Source: Candidatus Mnemosynella bozhongmuii
GTDB taxonomy: Archaea > Halobacteriota > Archaeoglobi > Mnemosynellales > Mnemosynellaceae
Assembly: GCA_014361165.1 (NCBI GenBank)
Contig: JACIWD010000076.1
Location: 1-28,827 of the forward strand
Reading direction: 5' to 3'
Length of the DNA: 28,827 nt
The position numbers were made by a program, and so were the translations under genes. Positions 7,830 to 16,394 of the stretch are shown one piece after another; the stretch's first letter is position 1; each line of letters begins with the position of its first letter. The notes under the pieces were generated by a model. It was not told where the DNA came from and did no database searches. It was given only the letters and a program-made list of their open reading frames with translations.

Positions 7830-8753
7830 ATGAAACTCGGTGAAATAGGGGAGAGAAGGGCAATACAGATAGCTCTTTCAGTCATCGAAGAGGTGAACAG
7901 AGCCTTTGTTCCTGCTGGAGAGGACGACTGTGCCGTGATTGAGCACGGAGATGAGCTCATTGTTCTCACAACAGACATGGTGATGAAGAGCACAGATTTT
8001 CCAGAGGGCTCAACCTTCTTTCAAATGGGCTGGAAGAGTGTTGCGGTCAATCTCTCGGATATAGCCTCAACAGGAGCAGCTCCGCTCTGCTTTCTCGCCT
8101 CCGTGGGACTTCCCTCAGAGACGAGCATTGAGGACTTCAGAGAGCTCTTCAGAGGTATGAAAGAGTGCTGCAGGAAATACAGAACCTCCTTTATAGGAGG
8201 AGACATGAATGAGGCAGACGAACCCGTGATCTCTGGATTTGCTCTTGGAATCACAGGAAAGGATAGAATTCTGCTGAGAAGGGGTGCAAAACCAGGAGAC
8301 CTTCTGTGCGTTACGGGAGAGCTCGGGAAGGGAGCTGCATCGCTCATGCTCGGAGAACTTGAAACCCTCAATATTGTTCATCCAAGAGTCTTTGAAGGGA
8401 TGAAGATTGCTGAGAGCAGATGCGCAACTGCGATGACTGATATCAGCGATTCTCTCGCAATTTCAATTCATGAGATATGCGAGATGAGCGGTGTTGGAGC
8501 AAGAGTCTATGCAGAGAGGATACCGGTCCATGAACTTGCAATGAGATTTGAAAATTCGCTTGAACTTGCTCTCTTTGGAGGAGATGAATATGAGCTCGTT
8601 TTCACCGCGAGAGAGGAGGGACTGGAGAGGCTTGAGGACATTGATTTCACGGTAATTGGAGAGATAACCGCAGAGAGGGAAGTGAGGCTGATCATCGATG
8701 GAAAAGCTGAGAGGCTGGAAAAAAAGGGATACGAACATCTCACTGAGCCTTAA
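7830..8753 (+). CDS. thiL: Thiamine-monophosphate kinase ThiL
   Basis: 307 residues, normal for ThiL, which phosphorylates thiamine monophosphate with ATP to thiamine diphosphate. The PurM-like fold is visible: the N-terminal GEDDCAVI metal/ATP segment, TTDMVMKSTDFPE, the KSVAVNLSDIASTGAAPL helix, SFIGGDMNEAD, and the late MTDISDSLA and LALFGGDEYELVFT motifs. The start is ATG 7830; GGAGAAGGTG at 7806-7815 is somewhat far away, but no other in-frame start exists after the upstream stop. It may be co-transcribed with cdhE. Thiamine diphosphate serves the cell's 2-oxoacid:ferredoxin oxidoreductases, a loose link to acetyl-CoA. It converges on the next gene with a 14-base overlap. Confidence 0.92.
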   Translation: MKLGEIGERRAIQIALSVIEEVNRAFVPAGEDDCAVIEHGDELIVLTTDMVMKSTDFPEGSTFFQMGWKSVAVNLSDIASTGAAPLCFLASVGLPSETSIEDFRELFRGMKECCRKYRTSFIGGDMNEADEPVISGFALGITGKDRILLRRGAKPGDLLCVTGELGKGAASLMLGELETLNIVHPRVFEGMKIAESRCATAMTDISDSLAISIHEICEMSGVGARVYAERIPVHELAMRFENSLELALFGGDEYELVFTAREEGLERLEDIDFTVIGEITAEREVRLIIDGKAERLEKKGYEHLTEP

Positions 8754-8892
8754 CCCTTCTGACTCTTCCAACCGGAATCTTCATCCAGATGACTCCACCG
8801 CAGTATTCACATCTCTTCACAACTGTCTGACCGCCCCTTTTTTCTATCACATCCTCCTGAATTCTCTTGCAGTAAATGCACTTGTACGGCAT
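8740..8892 (-). CDS. Small zinc-ribbon protein, probable RNA polymerase subunit Rpo12 (RpoP)-like
   Basis: 50 residues, translated by hand from the minus strand. It starts MPYKCIYCKR, has CxxC pairs at 5/8 and 28/31 (CEYCGG), and ends GRVRRVKAQ. Archaeal Rpo12 has this plan: YKC..C, a second CPYCG pair, and a C-terminal vvkRVKA tail. It differs from the usual form in a longer loop between the pairs (19 residues against about 14) and in CEYCG replacing CPYCG. It could instead be an unrelated zinc ribbon. It is the last gene of the RAM-top6B-top6A run, starting three bases after the preceding stop, and overlaps thiL by 14 bases tail to tail. Confidence 0.62.
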   Translation of the reverse strand: MPYKCIYCKRIQEDVIEKRGGQTVVKRCEYCGGVIWMKIPVGRVRRVKAQ

Positions 8893-8895
8893 ATC

Positions 8896-9057
8896 CTATC
8901 CCTCCACAATATCCTCCCAGTTTTCAATCATCTCCTTGGTTATAACTTTTACTCCTCTTTCCCTTGCCTTCATTTCAATCTTCCTTCTCACAATACCTCT
9001 AACCGATGAGGGAAGTTTCATGAGAGCCCTTTCAGCATCCTCATCCCACAGAATCAT
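8896..9057 (-). CDS. 53-residue stand-alone PCP_red-type (protochlorophyllide reductase C-terminal) domain protein
   Basis: Translated by hand. Its ATG overlaps the top6A stop in an ATGA junction and it ends with TAG at 8898-8896. The sequence has the pattern W.eeAe.aL.klP..vRg.vr.kiE..ArerG...It.em.e, which I recognise as the PCP_red domain (PF08369), otherwise the C-terminal tail of light-independent protochlorophyllide reductase subunit B. No other BchB/ChlB part is present. Such isolated domains are known in non-photosynthetic anaerobes but their role is not. It is probably a small helical binding module. Its tight coupling to topoisomerase VI may be functional or simply operon packing. 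Confidence 0.72.
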   Translation of the reverse strand: MILWDEDAERALMKLPSSVRGIVRRKIEMKARERGVKVITKEMIENWEDIVEG

Positions 9058-10157
9058 ATGACGCCCATCTCGCTCAATCTCTCCGGAAGATAGACCGAGG
9101 TGACATAATCGAGACCGTATCTTGCGAGAGCCTGCTGCTCTGCTTTCTTGTTCATCTTGAGCTGAAGCTCTATCTGTTCCCTCCAGAAATCTGTGTCAAA
9201 TCTCGGATCTGTTTTCATGGCCTCAAGAGCCCTTATATCCTGATCGTTCAGTCTATCCGTCGGAAGCTTGTATTTCTCTATATCAATCGGTCTTATTCCA
9301 ACAAACTGGGCTGCCGGGCACGCCATGTATTCGGAAAGATGAGCGCTCTTGATTGAACCGTAGGCAACAGAAGCGTATATTCTGTATGACCATGGATCGC
9401 CATCTGTAAAGACGACCACGGGAAGATTCAGCTCCTCATTCAATCTCTTTATCAGCCTTCTTGTGCTTCTCGCTGGCTGTCCCTTCAAATGAACGAGAAT
9501 GGCATCGTATTCATCATAGAAGTTATTCTCAATCAATCTTGCGTACATACCGCCTGTTTCTATTGCGACAACCATTTTTGCATCGTGCTCCACAAATTCA
9601 AGATTGTCGACATTGCTCGGAATTGGATAGCCCTTCTCTCCAACATCATCTATGCAGTGAAATTCTCTCACATCTCCGCTTCTCAGCCTCTCTCTCAGTC
9701 TGATTGGACCGAAAACATTTGCTCCATCCTCCTCCGGAGTTATGTGGAAGTATTCTCTCTGAATGTCGGTTATGATCTCCAGATCTTCAATCAGCCTGTC
9801 GCTTTCCTGCTGTTCCTTGAATTTTGCCTTTCCCCATCCTTCAGAGATGTAATAGAGCTCTCTCAGAGTTGATGACCTGTTTTCCTCAAGCTGATATTTG
9901 AGAAAATCTATAACAAAGGCTGTTTTCAGAAGCTGATAGGCTCCTCGAGCTCTTTTTGCACTCCTCTCACTCAGGCGATCTCCATAAACCCATACCTCAC
10001 TCTCCTCATCAAACTCGATGTTCAGCTTGGTTCTGGTTGGAATCTTTATGTGCGGAATTTCCTCTCTCAGAACCTGAGAGTAAAGATCTTCAACTATCTT
10101 CATCAGAACTCTGAGAGTTTTCTGATCCCTCTCGCTTATGGGGTTTCTCTCCCTCAT
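9054..10157 (-). CDS. top6A: DNA topoisomerase VI subunit A
   Basis: 367 residues, typical of Top6A, the DNA-cleaving subunit of the type IIB topoisomerase and relative of Spo11. The winged-helix (5Y-CAP) domain contains STLRELYYISEGWG; by alignment with Spo11 the second tyrosine, Y103, is the likely nucleophile. The Toprim domain is visible as VVAIETGGMYARL (acidic Glu) and VFTDGDPWSYRIY (DxD). The ATG shares one base with the top6B stop (TGATG), so the subunits are probably translated in a coupled way. The stop overlaps the next gene by four bases. Confidence 0.96.
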   Translation of the reverse strand: MRERNPISERDQKTLRVLMKIVEDLYSQVLREEIPHIKIPTRTKLNIEFDEESEVWVYGDRLSERSAKRARGAYQLLKTAFVIDFLKYQLEENRSSTLRELYYISEGWGKAKFKEQQESDRLIEDLEIITDIQREYFHITPEEDGANVFGPIRLRERLRSGDVREFHCIDDVGEKGYPIPSNVDNLEFVEHDAKMVVAIETGGMYARLIENNFYDEYDAILVHLKGQPARSTRRLIKRLNEELNLPVVVFTDGDPWSYRIYASVAYGSIKSAHLSEYMACPAAQFVGIRPIDIEKYKLPTDRLNDQDIRALEAMKTDPRFDTDFWREQIELQLKMNKKAEQQALARYGLDYVTSVYLPERLSEMGVI

Positions 10158-12100
10158 CAGAGCTCACCTCCGAATGTCACCATTTCCTCCTCAATTCCAT
10201 CCACCACAGGTCTCTGCGGTTCTCCATTCGCGAAATATTCGAGGAAAATCTCCTCTCCCGGCTTTATTTTAACATCCCAGGAAATGGTTGAGAATCCATC
10301 CATCCTCTTAACCTTGCCTTCTTTGGAATCAATCACATCTCCCCTGACACTCTGATAGAGTTTGAAGTTTCTCATTGCGTCACCAAAGTTTTTCAATCTC
10401 AGAACGACTCTCTTCAGCTCACCATTCCTCTCAACCCTCGTCTGAATCAGGACGTTACCCATGATTTTTGCTATGATCGGCGAGATATCGGGTTTTTCCT
10501 TCCCGAGCATTTTTGAGATTTTATCAACAAACAGAGGAAGAATTTCGCTTATTATCTCCTCCTTCTCTCTCCTCTTCTTCAGAACCTCCTGTCTGTCGAG
10601 GTGGCTCTTGAGTTTTCTTGCAACTGTTCTGACTGCAAGCTCAATTTCATTCAGAATCTCATCCACGGAAGCAATTGCTTCCTTTGACTCCGAGGTATAC
10701 GGGACATTTGTTGATGCCACATGCACAACTATAACCGCAGGACCGACCGGAAGATTTCCGGTTCCTCCGGGCTGAGAGAGACCGTAATTTCTCCAGTTTA
10801 TCCTCTCTATTGCATGTGTTATTGCACAGCCACCCTGCTGATAGAGCAGAGGTGTTCTGTTTGCATATCTCATCAGCTCAACTTTCTCCTCCTTCGGAAA
10901 CTTCTCGCTGTATGCGATTGCAGCTTCAACCAGGAAGGGATTTCCGAGATAGACAGAGGGATTTCTCGTGACAGCCTCAACAAAATCTCCCTCTTTTGGA
11001 TTGAGATTGAACTCCTTCATCAACCCTCTTTTCAGCATCTCCTCTCCAATAGGTGAGAGACAGTCAAGTGGAGGAGCAGAAATCTTCACGGATTTCAGAG
11101 CTCTCAGAAGCCTCACTGCCTCCTCTCTGGTGACCTCTCTTGGATTCATATCGGGATCGAGATTTGCAAAGGCGCAGATTTCTCTGGCGGTTTTTCTTCC
11201 GAGTCTGCTGAACTCATTTTCGAGGAATGAGATGAGCTTTGTTCTCTCGGTGTATCTCATCATCTTCATGAGCGTTCCGAGGTCTATCCCTTCGGGATGG
11301 GGTTTTATCTCGACCGCCTTTTTCGGAAGTTCTGTCGAGACTCTTTCAAATATTTCCTCAAATCCGTAGGGATCTCTGAAGAAAATTCTGGCATGGGGAT
11401 TCACTATTGCGGTTGATTTCAGATAACCGTAAACCGACTGCTTCACCCCGATCATTCTCAAAGAGTCCTCTCCGGATGATTCACTCTCTCCGGAATCATC
11501 ACCCTCAGCTGCTTCCACCTCCTTGTATCCCGCGATGTACTGTGCCTCCAGCTCAAGCTCAACTCTCGTTCCTCTCGGAAACGGTGCCTCAATTTCCCTC
11601 TCAACTATTATCTCCGGTTCATTCGTCTGGGTGTTTATCATCAGCTCATAGTAATAAGCTGGTTTTGAAGGATGAATTCTCGATGTGATTTTCGCTGGTT
11701 TCCCTGTTGTGAGCTGAGCATAAAGAACCGCTGCAGAAATCCCTATTCCCTGCTGACCCCTGCTCTGCCTTATGGAATGGAATCTCGAACCATAGAGGAG
11801 TCTTCCGAACACATTCGGAATCTGCTCCTTCACAATCCCTGGACCGTTATCCTCAACTACAAGCCTGTAGACGTCTTTCTCCCCCTCAACTTTATCGATT
11901 TCAACCCTTATGTCCGGGAGAATCTCAGCTTCCTCGCATGCATCCAGAGAGTTGTCAACCGCTTCCTTGACAGCGGTTATGAGGCTTTTCCTCTTGGAAT
12001 CGAACCCGAGGATGTGGCGGTTCTTCTCGAAGAACTCGGCAACGCTGATGGCTCTCTGCCTCTTCGCAAGCTCCTCCGCAACTGTCAGAAAGTCCTCCAT
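10157..12100 (-). CDS. top6B: DNA topoisomerase VI subunit B
   Basis: 647 residues from ATG 12100, preferred over TTG 12106 because GAGGGA at about 12107-12112 is correctly spaced only for 12100. Top6B is the GHKL ATPase subunit that dimerises to drive strand passage. The N-box reads KEAVDNSLDACEEA, the G1 box VEDNGPGI, and the ATP lid contains SRGQQGIGISAAVLYAQ. The transducer domain and a C-terminal Ig-like domain (KIKPGEEIFLEYFANGEP) follow. An unusual Glu/Ser/Gly/Asp-rich insert of about 25-30 residues interrupts the usual join before QSVYGYLKSTAIVNPHA, at the end of the GHKL domain. Confidence 0.96.
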   Translation of the reverse strand: MEDFLTVAEELAKRQRAISVAEFFEKNRHILGFDSKRKSLITAVKEAVDNSLDACEEAEILPDIRVEIDKVEGEKDVYRLVVEDNGPGIVKEQIPNVFGRLLYGSRFHSIRQSRGQQGIGISAAVLYAQLTTGKPAKITSRIHPSKPAYYYELMINTQTNEPEIIVEREIEAPFPRGTRVELELEAQYIAGYKEVEAAEGDDSGESESSGEDSLRMIGVKQSVYGYLKSTAIVNPHARIFFRDPYGFEEIFERVSTELPKKAVEIKPHPEGIDLGTLMKMMRYTERTKLISFLENEFSRLGRKTAREICAFANLDPDMNPREVTREEAVRLLRALKSVKISAPPLDCLSPIGEEMLKRGLMKEFNLNPKEGDFVEAVTRNPSVYLGNPFLVEAAIAYSEKFPKEEKVELMRYANRTPLLYQQGGCAITHAIERINWRNYGLSQPGGTGNLPVGPAVIVVHVASTNVPYTSESKEAIASVDEILNEIELAVRTVARKLKSHLDRQEVLKKRREKEEIISEILPLFVDKISKMLGKEKPDISPIIAKIMGNVLIQTRVERNGELKRVVLRLKNFGDAMRNFKLYQSVRGDVIDSKEGKVKRMDGFSTISWDVKIKPGEEIFLEYFANGEPQRPVVDGIEEEMVTFGGEL

Positions 12101-12110
12101 GAACAATCCC

Positions 12111-12344
12111 TCATCTCAGCTCTGCACCAACTATTGTTTGAGTTGAGAGAACCCCTTCAATTTCTCTTATTTCATCAACTATTCTGTTCAGAGCACTGAG
12201 ACCCTCAACTTCTATGATGACAACGAAATCATATTCTCCGAAAACATGGAAGACGTCTCTGACTCCCTCTATTTTAACGAGCCTGTCATAAACCGGTCTC
12301 TCCTGGCCGGGAACAACATTGACCATTGTTACACCTATAACCAT
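12111..12344 (-). CDS. Stand-alone Lrp/AsnC ligand-binding (RAM) domain protein
   Basis: 77 residues matching only the C-terminal effector (RAM) domain of Lrp/AsnC regulators: a ferredoxin-like beta-alpha-beta-beta-alpha-beta fold with VNVVPGQE.PVYDRLVKIEGV, the central GEYDFVVIIEVEG, and a final VLSTQTIVGAEL strand. There is no helix-turn-helix, so it cannot bind DNA alone in the usual way. Single-domain RAM proteins form ring oligomers that bind amino acids and may act with full-length Lrp partners. The start is ATG 12344 next to GGTGAGGTGA; ATG 12326 also has a GGTG upstream. It is the first gene of the topoisomerase VI operon, only 10 bases before top6B. Confidence 0.88.
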   Translation of the reverse strand: MVIGVTMVNVVPGQERPVYDRLVKIEGVRDVFHVFGEYDFVVIIEVEGLSALNRIVDEIREIEGVLSTQTIVGAELR

Positions 12345-12426
12345 TCACCTCACCCGTTAAAAATAGGGCGGAAGAGGATAAAAGGTTTTTCAAAGGACCA
12401 GAACATTTTCAGCCCACTATCACAAT

Positions 12427-12434
12427 CTTTAAGA
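12427..12434 (+). promoter_or_regulatory. TATA-like box for the mre11-rad50-nurA-herA operon
   Basis: CTTTAAGA is centred about 30 bases before the mre11 ATG at 12461. That would put the transcription start within a few bases of the ATG, and no SD is visible, so a leaderless mRNA is likely. The 116-base gap to the divergent RAM gene holds the promoters for both operons. On the minus strand, CCTTTTATCC near 12378-12387 is the candidate for the RAM gene. Confidence 0.45.
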
Positions 12435-12460
12435 GTTTCTGAGAAGATGATTCGTTAAAT

Positions 12461-13762
12461 ATGGAGTTCATTCACGTTGCAGATCTCCATCTGGGTTATG
12501 AACAATATGGCTCGCATGAGAGATTTCTCGACTTCGGGGATGCCTTTAACAGAGTTGTGAGCTATGCAATAGAGAGGGATGTGGACTTCCTTCTTATTTC
12601 GGGTGATCTATTTAACAAGAGAAACATAAATCCAAAGACGCTCCTTCAAGCTACAGCAATTCTCAGGAGATTGAAAGAAGCGGGAATACCTGTTTTTGCC
12701 ATCGAAGGGAATCACGACAGAGCCATTTATGGAGACAGAATCTCCTGGATGAACTATCTTTCGAAAGAGGGCTACATACATCTCCTGAATATCAGGATTT
12801 CTGATGGCGAACCGGAGCTTGTTCCGTGGAATGAGAAAACGAGAAGCGGGTCTTACGTGGAGCTTGAGGATGTGAGGATAATAGGAATGAAGTATTACGG
12901 TGCCTCGACTCCAAAGCTTCTCGAAATGCTTGAAGACAGGCTGAGAGGGATGAGGGATGGGAAATTCACAATTCTGATGCTTCACGCCGGACTTGAGGAA
13001 TACATGCCCTATGCAGAGGGAGGCCTTAAAACAGAGCATCTCGTGAAGCTCAGAGGAGTTGTTGACTATCTTGCTCTCGGTCACATTCACAGGAGGTATG
13101 AAGCTGACGGGTGGATTTTCAATCCAGGTTCTCTTGAGAACTGGAATTCTCAGGAAGTGGAGTGGGAGAAAGGATTCTACCATGTGAAGCTGGACGAGAA
13201 CGGTTTTCAGGCAAAACACATTGAGAGCATCAGGAGACCATTTCTGAAGAGGTCTGTCGATGTGGGAGCTTTCAAAACTCCGGATGAGCTCAAAAATGAG
13301 ATCGCAAAAATCCTAGAAAAAGAGAAAATTCCAGAAGGATGCATTTTTGAGCTAACTCTGAGAGGCTCTCTGCTCTTCGAACGTTCAGAACTTAAAGTGG
13401 ATAGAATTGAGGAGATTTTAAGACAGAGAGGCGTCCTCATTCCGAGAGTGAATGTAGAAGCGGATGTTATCTCCTCTGGAACTATCAGCTTTGAGAGAGA
13501 TGACCTCGAGAGATCTGTTCTGAGAGAGCTTGTGAGGAGATATCCCCAGTATTCGGAGATCTCCGACAGCGTTGTCTCCACTTTACTCGCTCTTAAAAGA
13601 GTGATTTCCCAGGGCTGCACTGGAGAAGAGATGCTTTCGATTCTCGAAAGAGGTTTATGGGAGAAGAGGGTGGAGGAGGAGAGAGAAAAGGAGAAGGAGG
13701 AGGAAGAGGACGGGGAAGTCTGGGACTGGAGGAGGGGTGCGGTTGCTCATAAGAAAGATTGA
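12461..13762 (+). CDS. mre11: DNA double-strand break repair nuclease Mre11
   Basis: 433 residues. It is a Mn-dependent 3'-5' exonuclease/endonuclease that processes DNA ends with Rad50. All calcineurin-type phosphoesterase motifs are present: D8 and H10 (VADLHLG), D49 (SGDLF), N84 and H85 (GNHD), H175 (LHAG), and H208 and H210 (GHIH). A capping domain and a C-terminal region follow, ending in a Glu/Lys-rich tail (about residues 400-428) that probably joins the Rad50-binding helices. The ATG at 12461 has no SD and is probably leaderless. rad50 begins inside its last codons with a 26-base overlap. Confidence 0.96.
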   Translation: MEFIHVADLHLGYEQYGSHERFLDFGDAFNRVVSYAIERDVDFLLISGDLFNKRNINPKTLLQATAILRRLKEAGIPVFAIEGNHDRAIYGDRISWMNYLSKEGYIHLLNIRISDGEPELVPWNEKTRSGSYVELEDVRIIGMKYYGASTPKLLEMLEDRLRGMRDGKFTILMLHAGLEEYMPYAEGGLKTEHLVKLRGVVDYLALGHIHRRYEADGWIFNPGSLENWNSQEVEWEKGFYHVKLDENGFQAKHIESIRRPFLKRSVDVGAFKTPDELKNEIAKILEKEKIPEGCIFELTLRGSLLFERSELKVDRIEEILRQRGVLIPRVNVEADVISSGTISFERDDLERSVLRELVRRYPQYSEISDSVVSTLLALKRVISQGCTGEEMLSILERGLWEKRVEEEREKEKEEEEDGEVWDWRRGAVAHKKD

Positions 13763-16394
13763 GCTTGAAAATGTGAAGAGCTACAGAAATGGCTCGGTAA
13801 CCCTTTCTGAAGGTGTTAACGCCATAACCGGTGAGAATGGAGCTGGAAAGAGCACAATACTGGAAGCTGTTGGTTTCGCTCTGTTTGATTACCTTCCCTA
13901 TACTCAGGCTCAGTTCCTGAGACACGGTGCAAAGAGGGGAAGAGTTGAAGTTCTGATAACCGGAAGAGACGGAAGAAATTACAGGGTTGCGAGAATCTTC
14001 GGAAATTCTCCGAATTATTACGTTGAAGATCCCGAACTTGGAAAGAAGGTTGCCGAGGGCAAGGAAGATGTTATGAAGTGGCTCAGAGAGCAGATGGGAC
14101 TGCCAGGATCTCTTGAAGCTGAAATGCTGTTTCGAGAGGTTGTTGGAGTTTCTCAGGGAAATTTCACATCAATCTTTCTGCGAAGGAGATCTGAGAGAGC
14201 TCCAATTTTTGAGGCACTCCTCGGAATTGAGGATTATCGAGAGGCATCCGAAAGGATGAACGAGGTTATCAGAAGAATAGAGAACGAGATATTCGAGATG
14301 AGAGAGAAAATAGGAGAGCTGAGAGGGAGAGTTTCAAAATACGAGGAGAGGAGGAGAGAGAAGGAAGAATATGAGAGAGAGGCCGAGAATCTTAGAGAGA
14401 GGATCAAAGAGCTGTCCTCAGAACTTGAAGCTGTTCGCAGAGAGCTTGAGAATATCGAGAATCTCGGAAATAGGCTGGAATCTCTGAAAAAGGAGCTGGA
14501 GCACAGAGTGGAGATGAAAAAGGTCATGCTCAGAAACATGGAGAGTAAAAGAGAGGAGATTGAGGAGCTTAAAAAGAGGAGAGAGGAGATCGAAAGCAGG
14601 AGAGGAGAGGCTGAAGAATTTGAGAGGATGAGAGATGAGTTTGAAAGATTGAGAGAGATTCTGGGGGAGAAAGAGAAGAAAGAGAGGGAGCTGAATGCGA
14701 AAAGAGAGATGCTGAAAATGGTTCAGAAGGAGATCGAAAGATATGAGAAGGAGCTTGAAGAGATTGAGAAACTGAAGGAGAAGATTGAGAAGATTGAAGA
14801 GGAAATAACCGAACTTGGTGAGCTTGAGAGAATTCTTGAGGAGCTGAGCGAGAAGGAGGCAATCAGAAGAAGTGCGGAAAGAAGACTTCTCGAGCTCAGA
14901 GGAGAGAGTGAGAGAAAGAGAAGAAGAATCGTGCAGATAGATTCAATTATGAGAGAGGCTGAAAATCTGAGAAGAGAGGTTGAGGAGCTTGAGAGGAGGA
15001 AAGAGGAGCTGAGAAGATGCTCGGAAGAGCTGAGAGGGATTCTGGAGAATATCAGGTACCTTGATGAGATGAGGCTCTATCTCTCTTCAGGCATCTGCCC
15101 GTTCATTCAGGAGAGCTGTTCGAGAGTTTCCCAGAATGTGGTTGAGAAAAGGAGAGAGGAGCTTGAGAGAAGAAAGAAGGAAACTGAGAGAAGAATTGAA
15201 GAGCTCAGAAAAGAGATCTCGATTTTTGAAGAGAGTGAGAAGAAACTGAAAGAGCTGGAGATTCTGAGCAGAGAAAGGGAAATTGTGCAGCAAGAACTGG
15301 AGAGAATCGAGAATGAGATCACGGAGCTTCAGAAGATCGTCTCTGTTTCCCATGAAGAGAGACTGAAAGAGATTAGAAAAAGAGTGGAGGAGCTCAGAGT
15401 TCGCAAAGGAGTTCTTGAAGAGATGAGGAGAAGAGTTGAGAGAGAATCCGAGATAACTGAGAATCTGAGGAAAAGCAAGGAGAGAGCCGAGAGAATTTCC
15501 ATCGAGCTGAGAGAGCTTGAGAGTGAAGTCGCGGATGTCGAAGAGCTCAGAAGAAGGGTCTCCGAAATTTCCTCAAAAATGGAAAATCTCAGAGAGAGCT
15601 ACGAGAAATTCAAATCTCTTCCAGAAATTATTGAGAGAATTAACAGATCCGAGGATGAACTGAGGAGGATTGAAGAAGAGATCGCTGAAATCGAGAGAAG
15701 AATCTCCGATCTGAGGAGAGAGGTTGAAGATCTCTCAAGAAGATACAGAAAAGAGGTCCATGAGGAGCTTCAGAGGAAATTCGAGATGCTCTCTGGAGAT
15801 CTCGGAACTCTGAGAGGGAGGCTCAGAACCGTTGAGGACATTGTGATAAAGCTCAGAGAGGAAATAAGGATTTATGAAGAGGAAATGAAGAGGATGAAAG
15901 AGCTTGAGGGAAGAGTTGAAGAGTTCGAGCGAAGAAAAGAGGATGTGAGGAGGATTAAAGAGATTCTGAAGGATGCAATCCCGATGATAACTGAGGCCTA
16001 TGTTTCCAGAATTTCGGAGGATGCGAGAAAGATATACTCAGAAATAATAGGAGATTACACCCAGATTCTCACATGGGAGAGCGATTTTGGAATAAAAATA
16101 CGGAGAGGGGCTGAGGAGAGGAGTTTTCCTCAGCTTTCAGGAGGGGAACAGATGTCTGCAGCTCTTGCAGTAAGACTTGCTCTTTTAAAGCATCTCTCCA
16201 CCGTGGATTTTGCATTTTTCGATGAACCGACGCAGAACATGGATGAGGAGAGGAGAATGAACTTTGCAAACTGCATCTCAAATTTCTCGGGAGTGAAACA
16301 GCTTGTTGTAATTAGCCATGATGACACTTTTGAATCTCTTGTTCATCACGCACTCAGGGTTGAGAAGACTGCAGAGGGGAGCAGAGTCACATGA
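13737..16394 (+). CDS. rad50: DNA repair ATPase Rad50 with a non-canonical hook
   Basis: 885 residues. It is an SMC-like ABC ATPase that clamps DNA with Mre11. Walker A is GENGAGKST at 32-40, the Q-loop region is GVSQGNFTSIF, the signature LSGGEQM is at 800-806, Walker B FAFFDEP has D829/E830, and the H-loop is VVISHDD. About 180-740 is a Glu/Arg/Lys-rich antiparallel coiled coil. The apex (about 440-470) reads SSGICPFIQESCSRVS: cysteines C454 and C461, spaced C-x6-C, instead of the CPxC zinc hook. No CxxC occurs elsewhere in the protein. The start is GTG 13737 (TTG 13743 possible) after GGAGGAGG, within the end of mre11. The stop overlaps the nurA ATG (ATGA). Confidence 0.95.
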   Translation: MRLLIRKIELENVKSYRNGSVTLSEGVNAITGENGAGKSTILEAVGFALFDYLPYTQAQFLRHGAKRGRVEVLITGRDGRNYRVARIFGNSPNYYVEDPELGKKVAEGKEDVMKWLREQMGLPGSLEAEMLFREVVGVSQGNFTSIFLRRRSERAPIFEALLGIEDYREASERMNEVIRRIENEIFEMREKIGELRGRVSKYEERRREKEEYEREAENLRERIKELSSELEAVRRELENIENLGNRLESLKKELEHRVEMKKVMLRNMESKREEIEELKKRREEIESRRGEAEEFERMRDEFERLREILGEKEKKERELNAKREMLKMVQKEIERYEKELEEIEKLKEKIEKIEEEITELGELERILEELSEKEAIRRSAERRLLELRGESERKRRRIVQIDSIMREAENLRREVEELERRKEELRRCSEELRGILENIRYLDEMRLYLSSGICPFIQESCSRVSQNVVEKRREELERRKKETERRIEELRKEISIFEESEKKLKELEILSREREIVQQELERIENEITELQKIVSVSHEERLKEIRKRVEELRVRKGVLEEMRRRVERESEITENLRKSKERAERISIELRELESEVADVEELRRRVSEISSKMENLRESYEKFKSLPEIIERINRSEDELRRIEEEIAEIERRISDLRREVEDLSRRYRKEVHEELQRKFEMLSGDLGTLRGRLRTVEDIVIKLREEIRIYEEEMKRMKELEGRVEEFERRKEDVRRIKEILKDAIPMITEAYVSRISEDARKIYSEIIGDYTQILTWESDFGIKIRRGAEERSFPQLSGGEQMSAALAVRLALLKHLSTVDFAFFDEPTQNMDEERRMNFANCISNFSGVKQLVVISHDDTFESLVHHALRVEKTAEGSRVT

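Noticed and set aside
14250..15950. GA-rich repetitive DNA with recurring GAGAGGA and GAGGAG blocks
   Set aside because: It encodes the Glu/Arg coiled coil of Rad50 with AGA/AGG and GAG codons; no fixed repeat unit was found.
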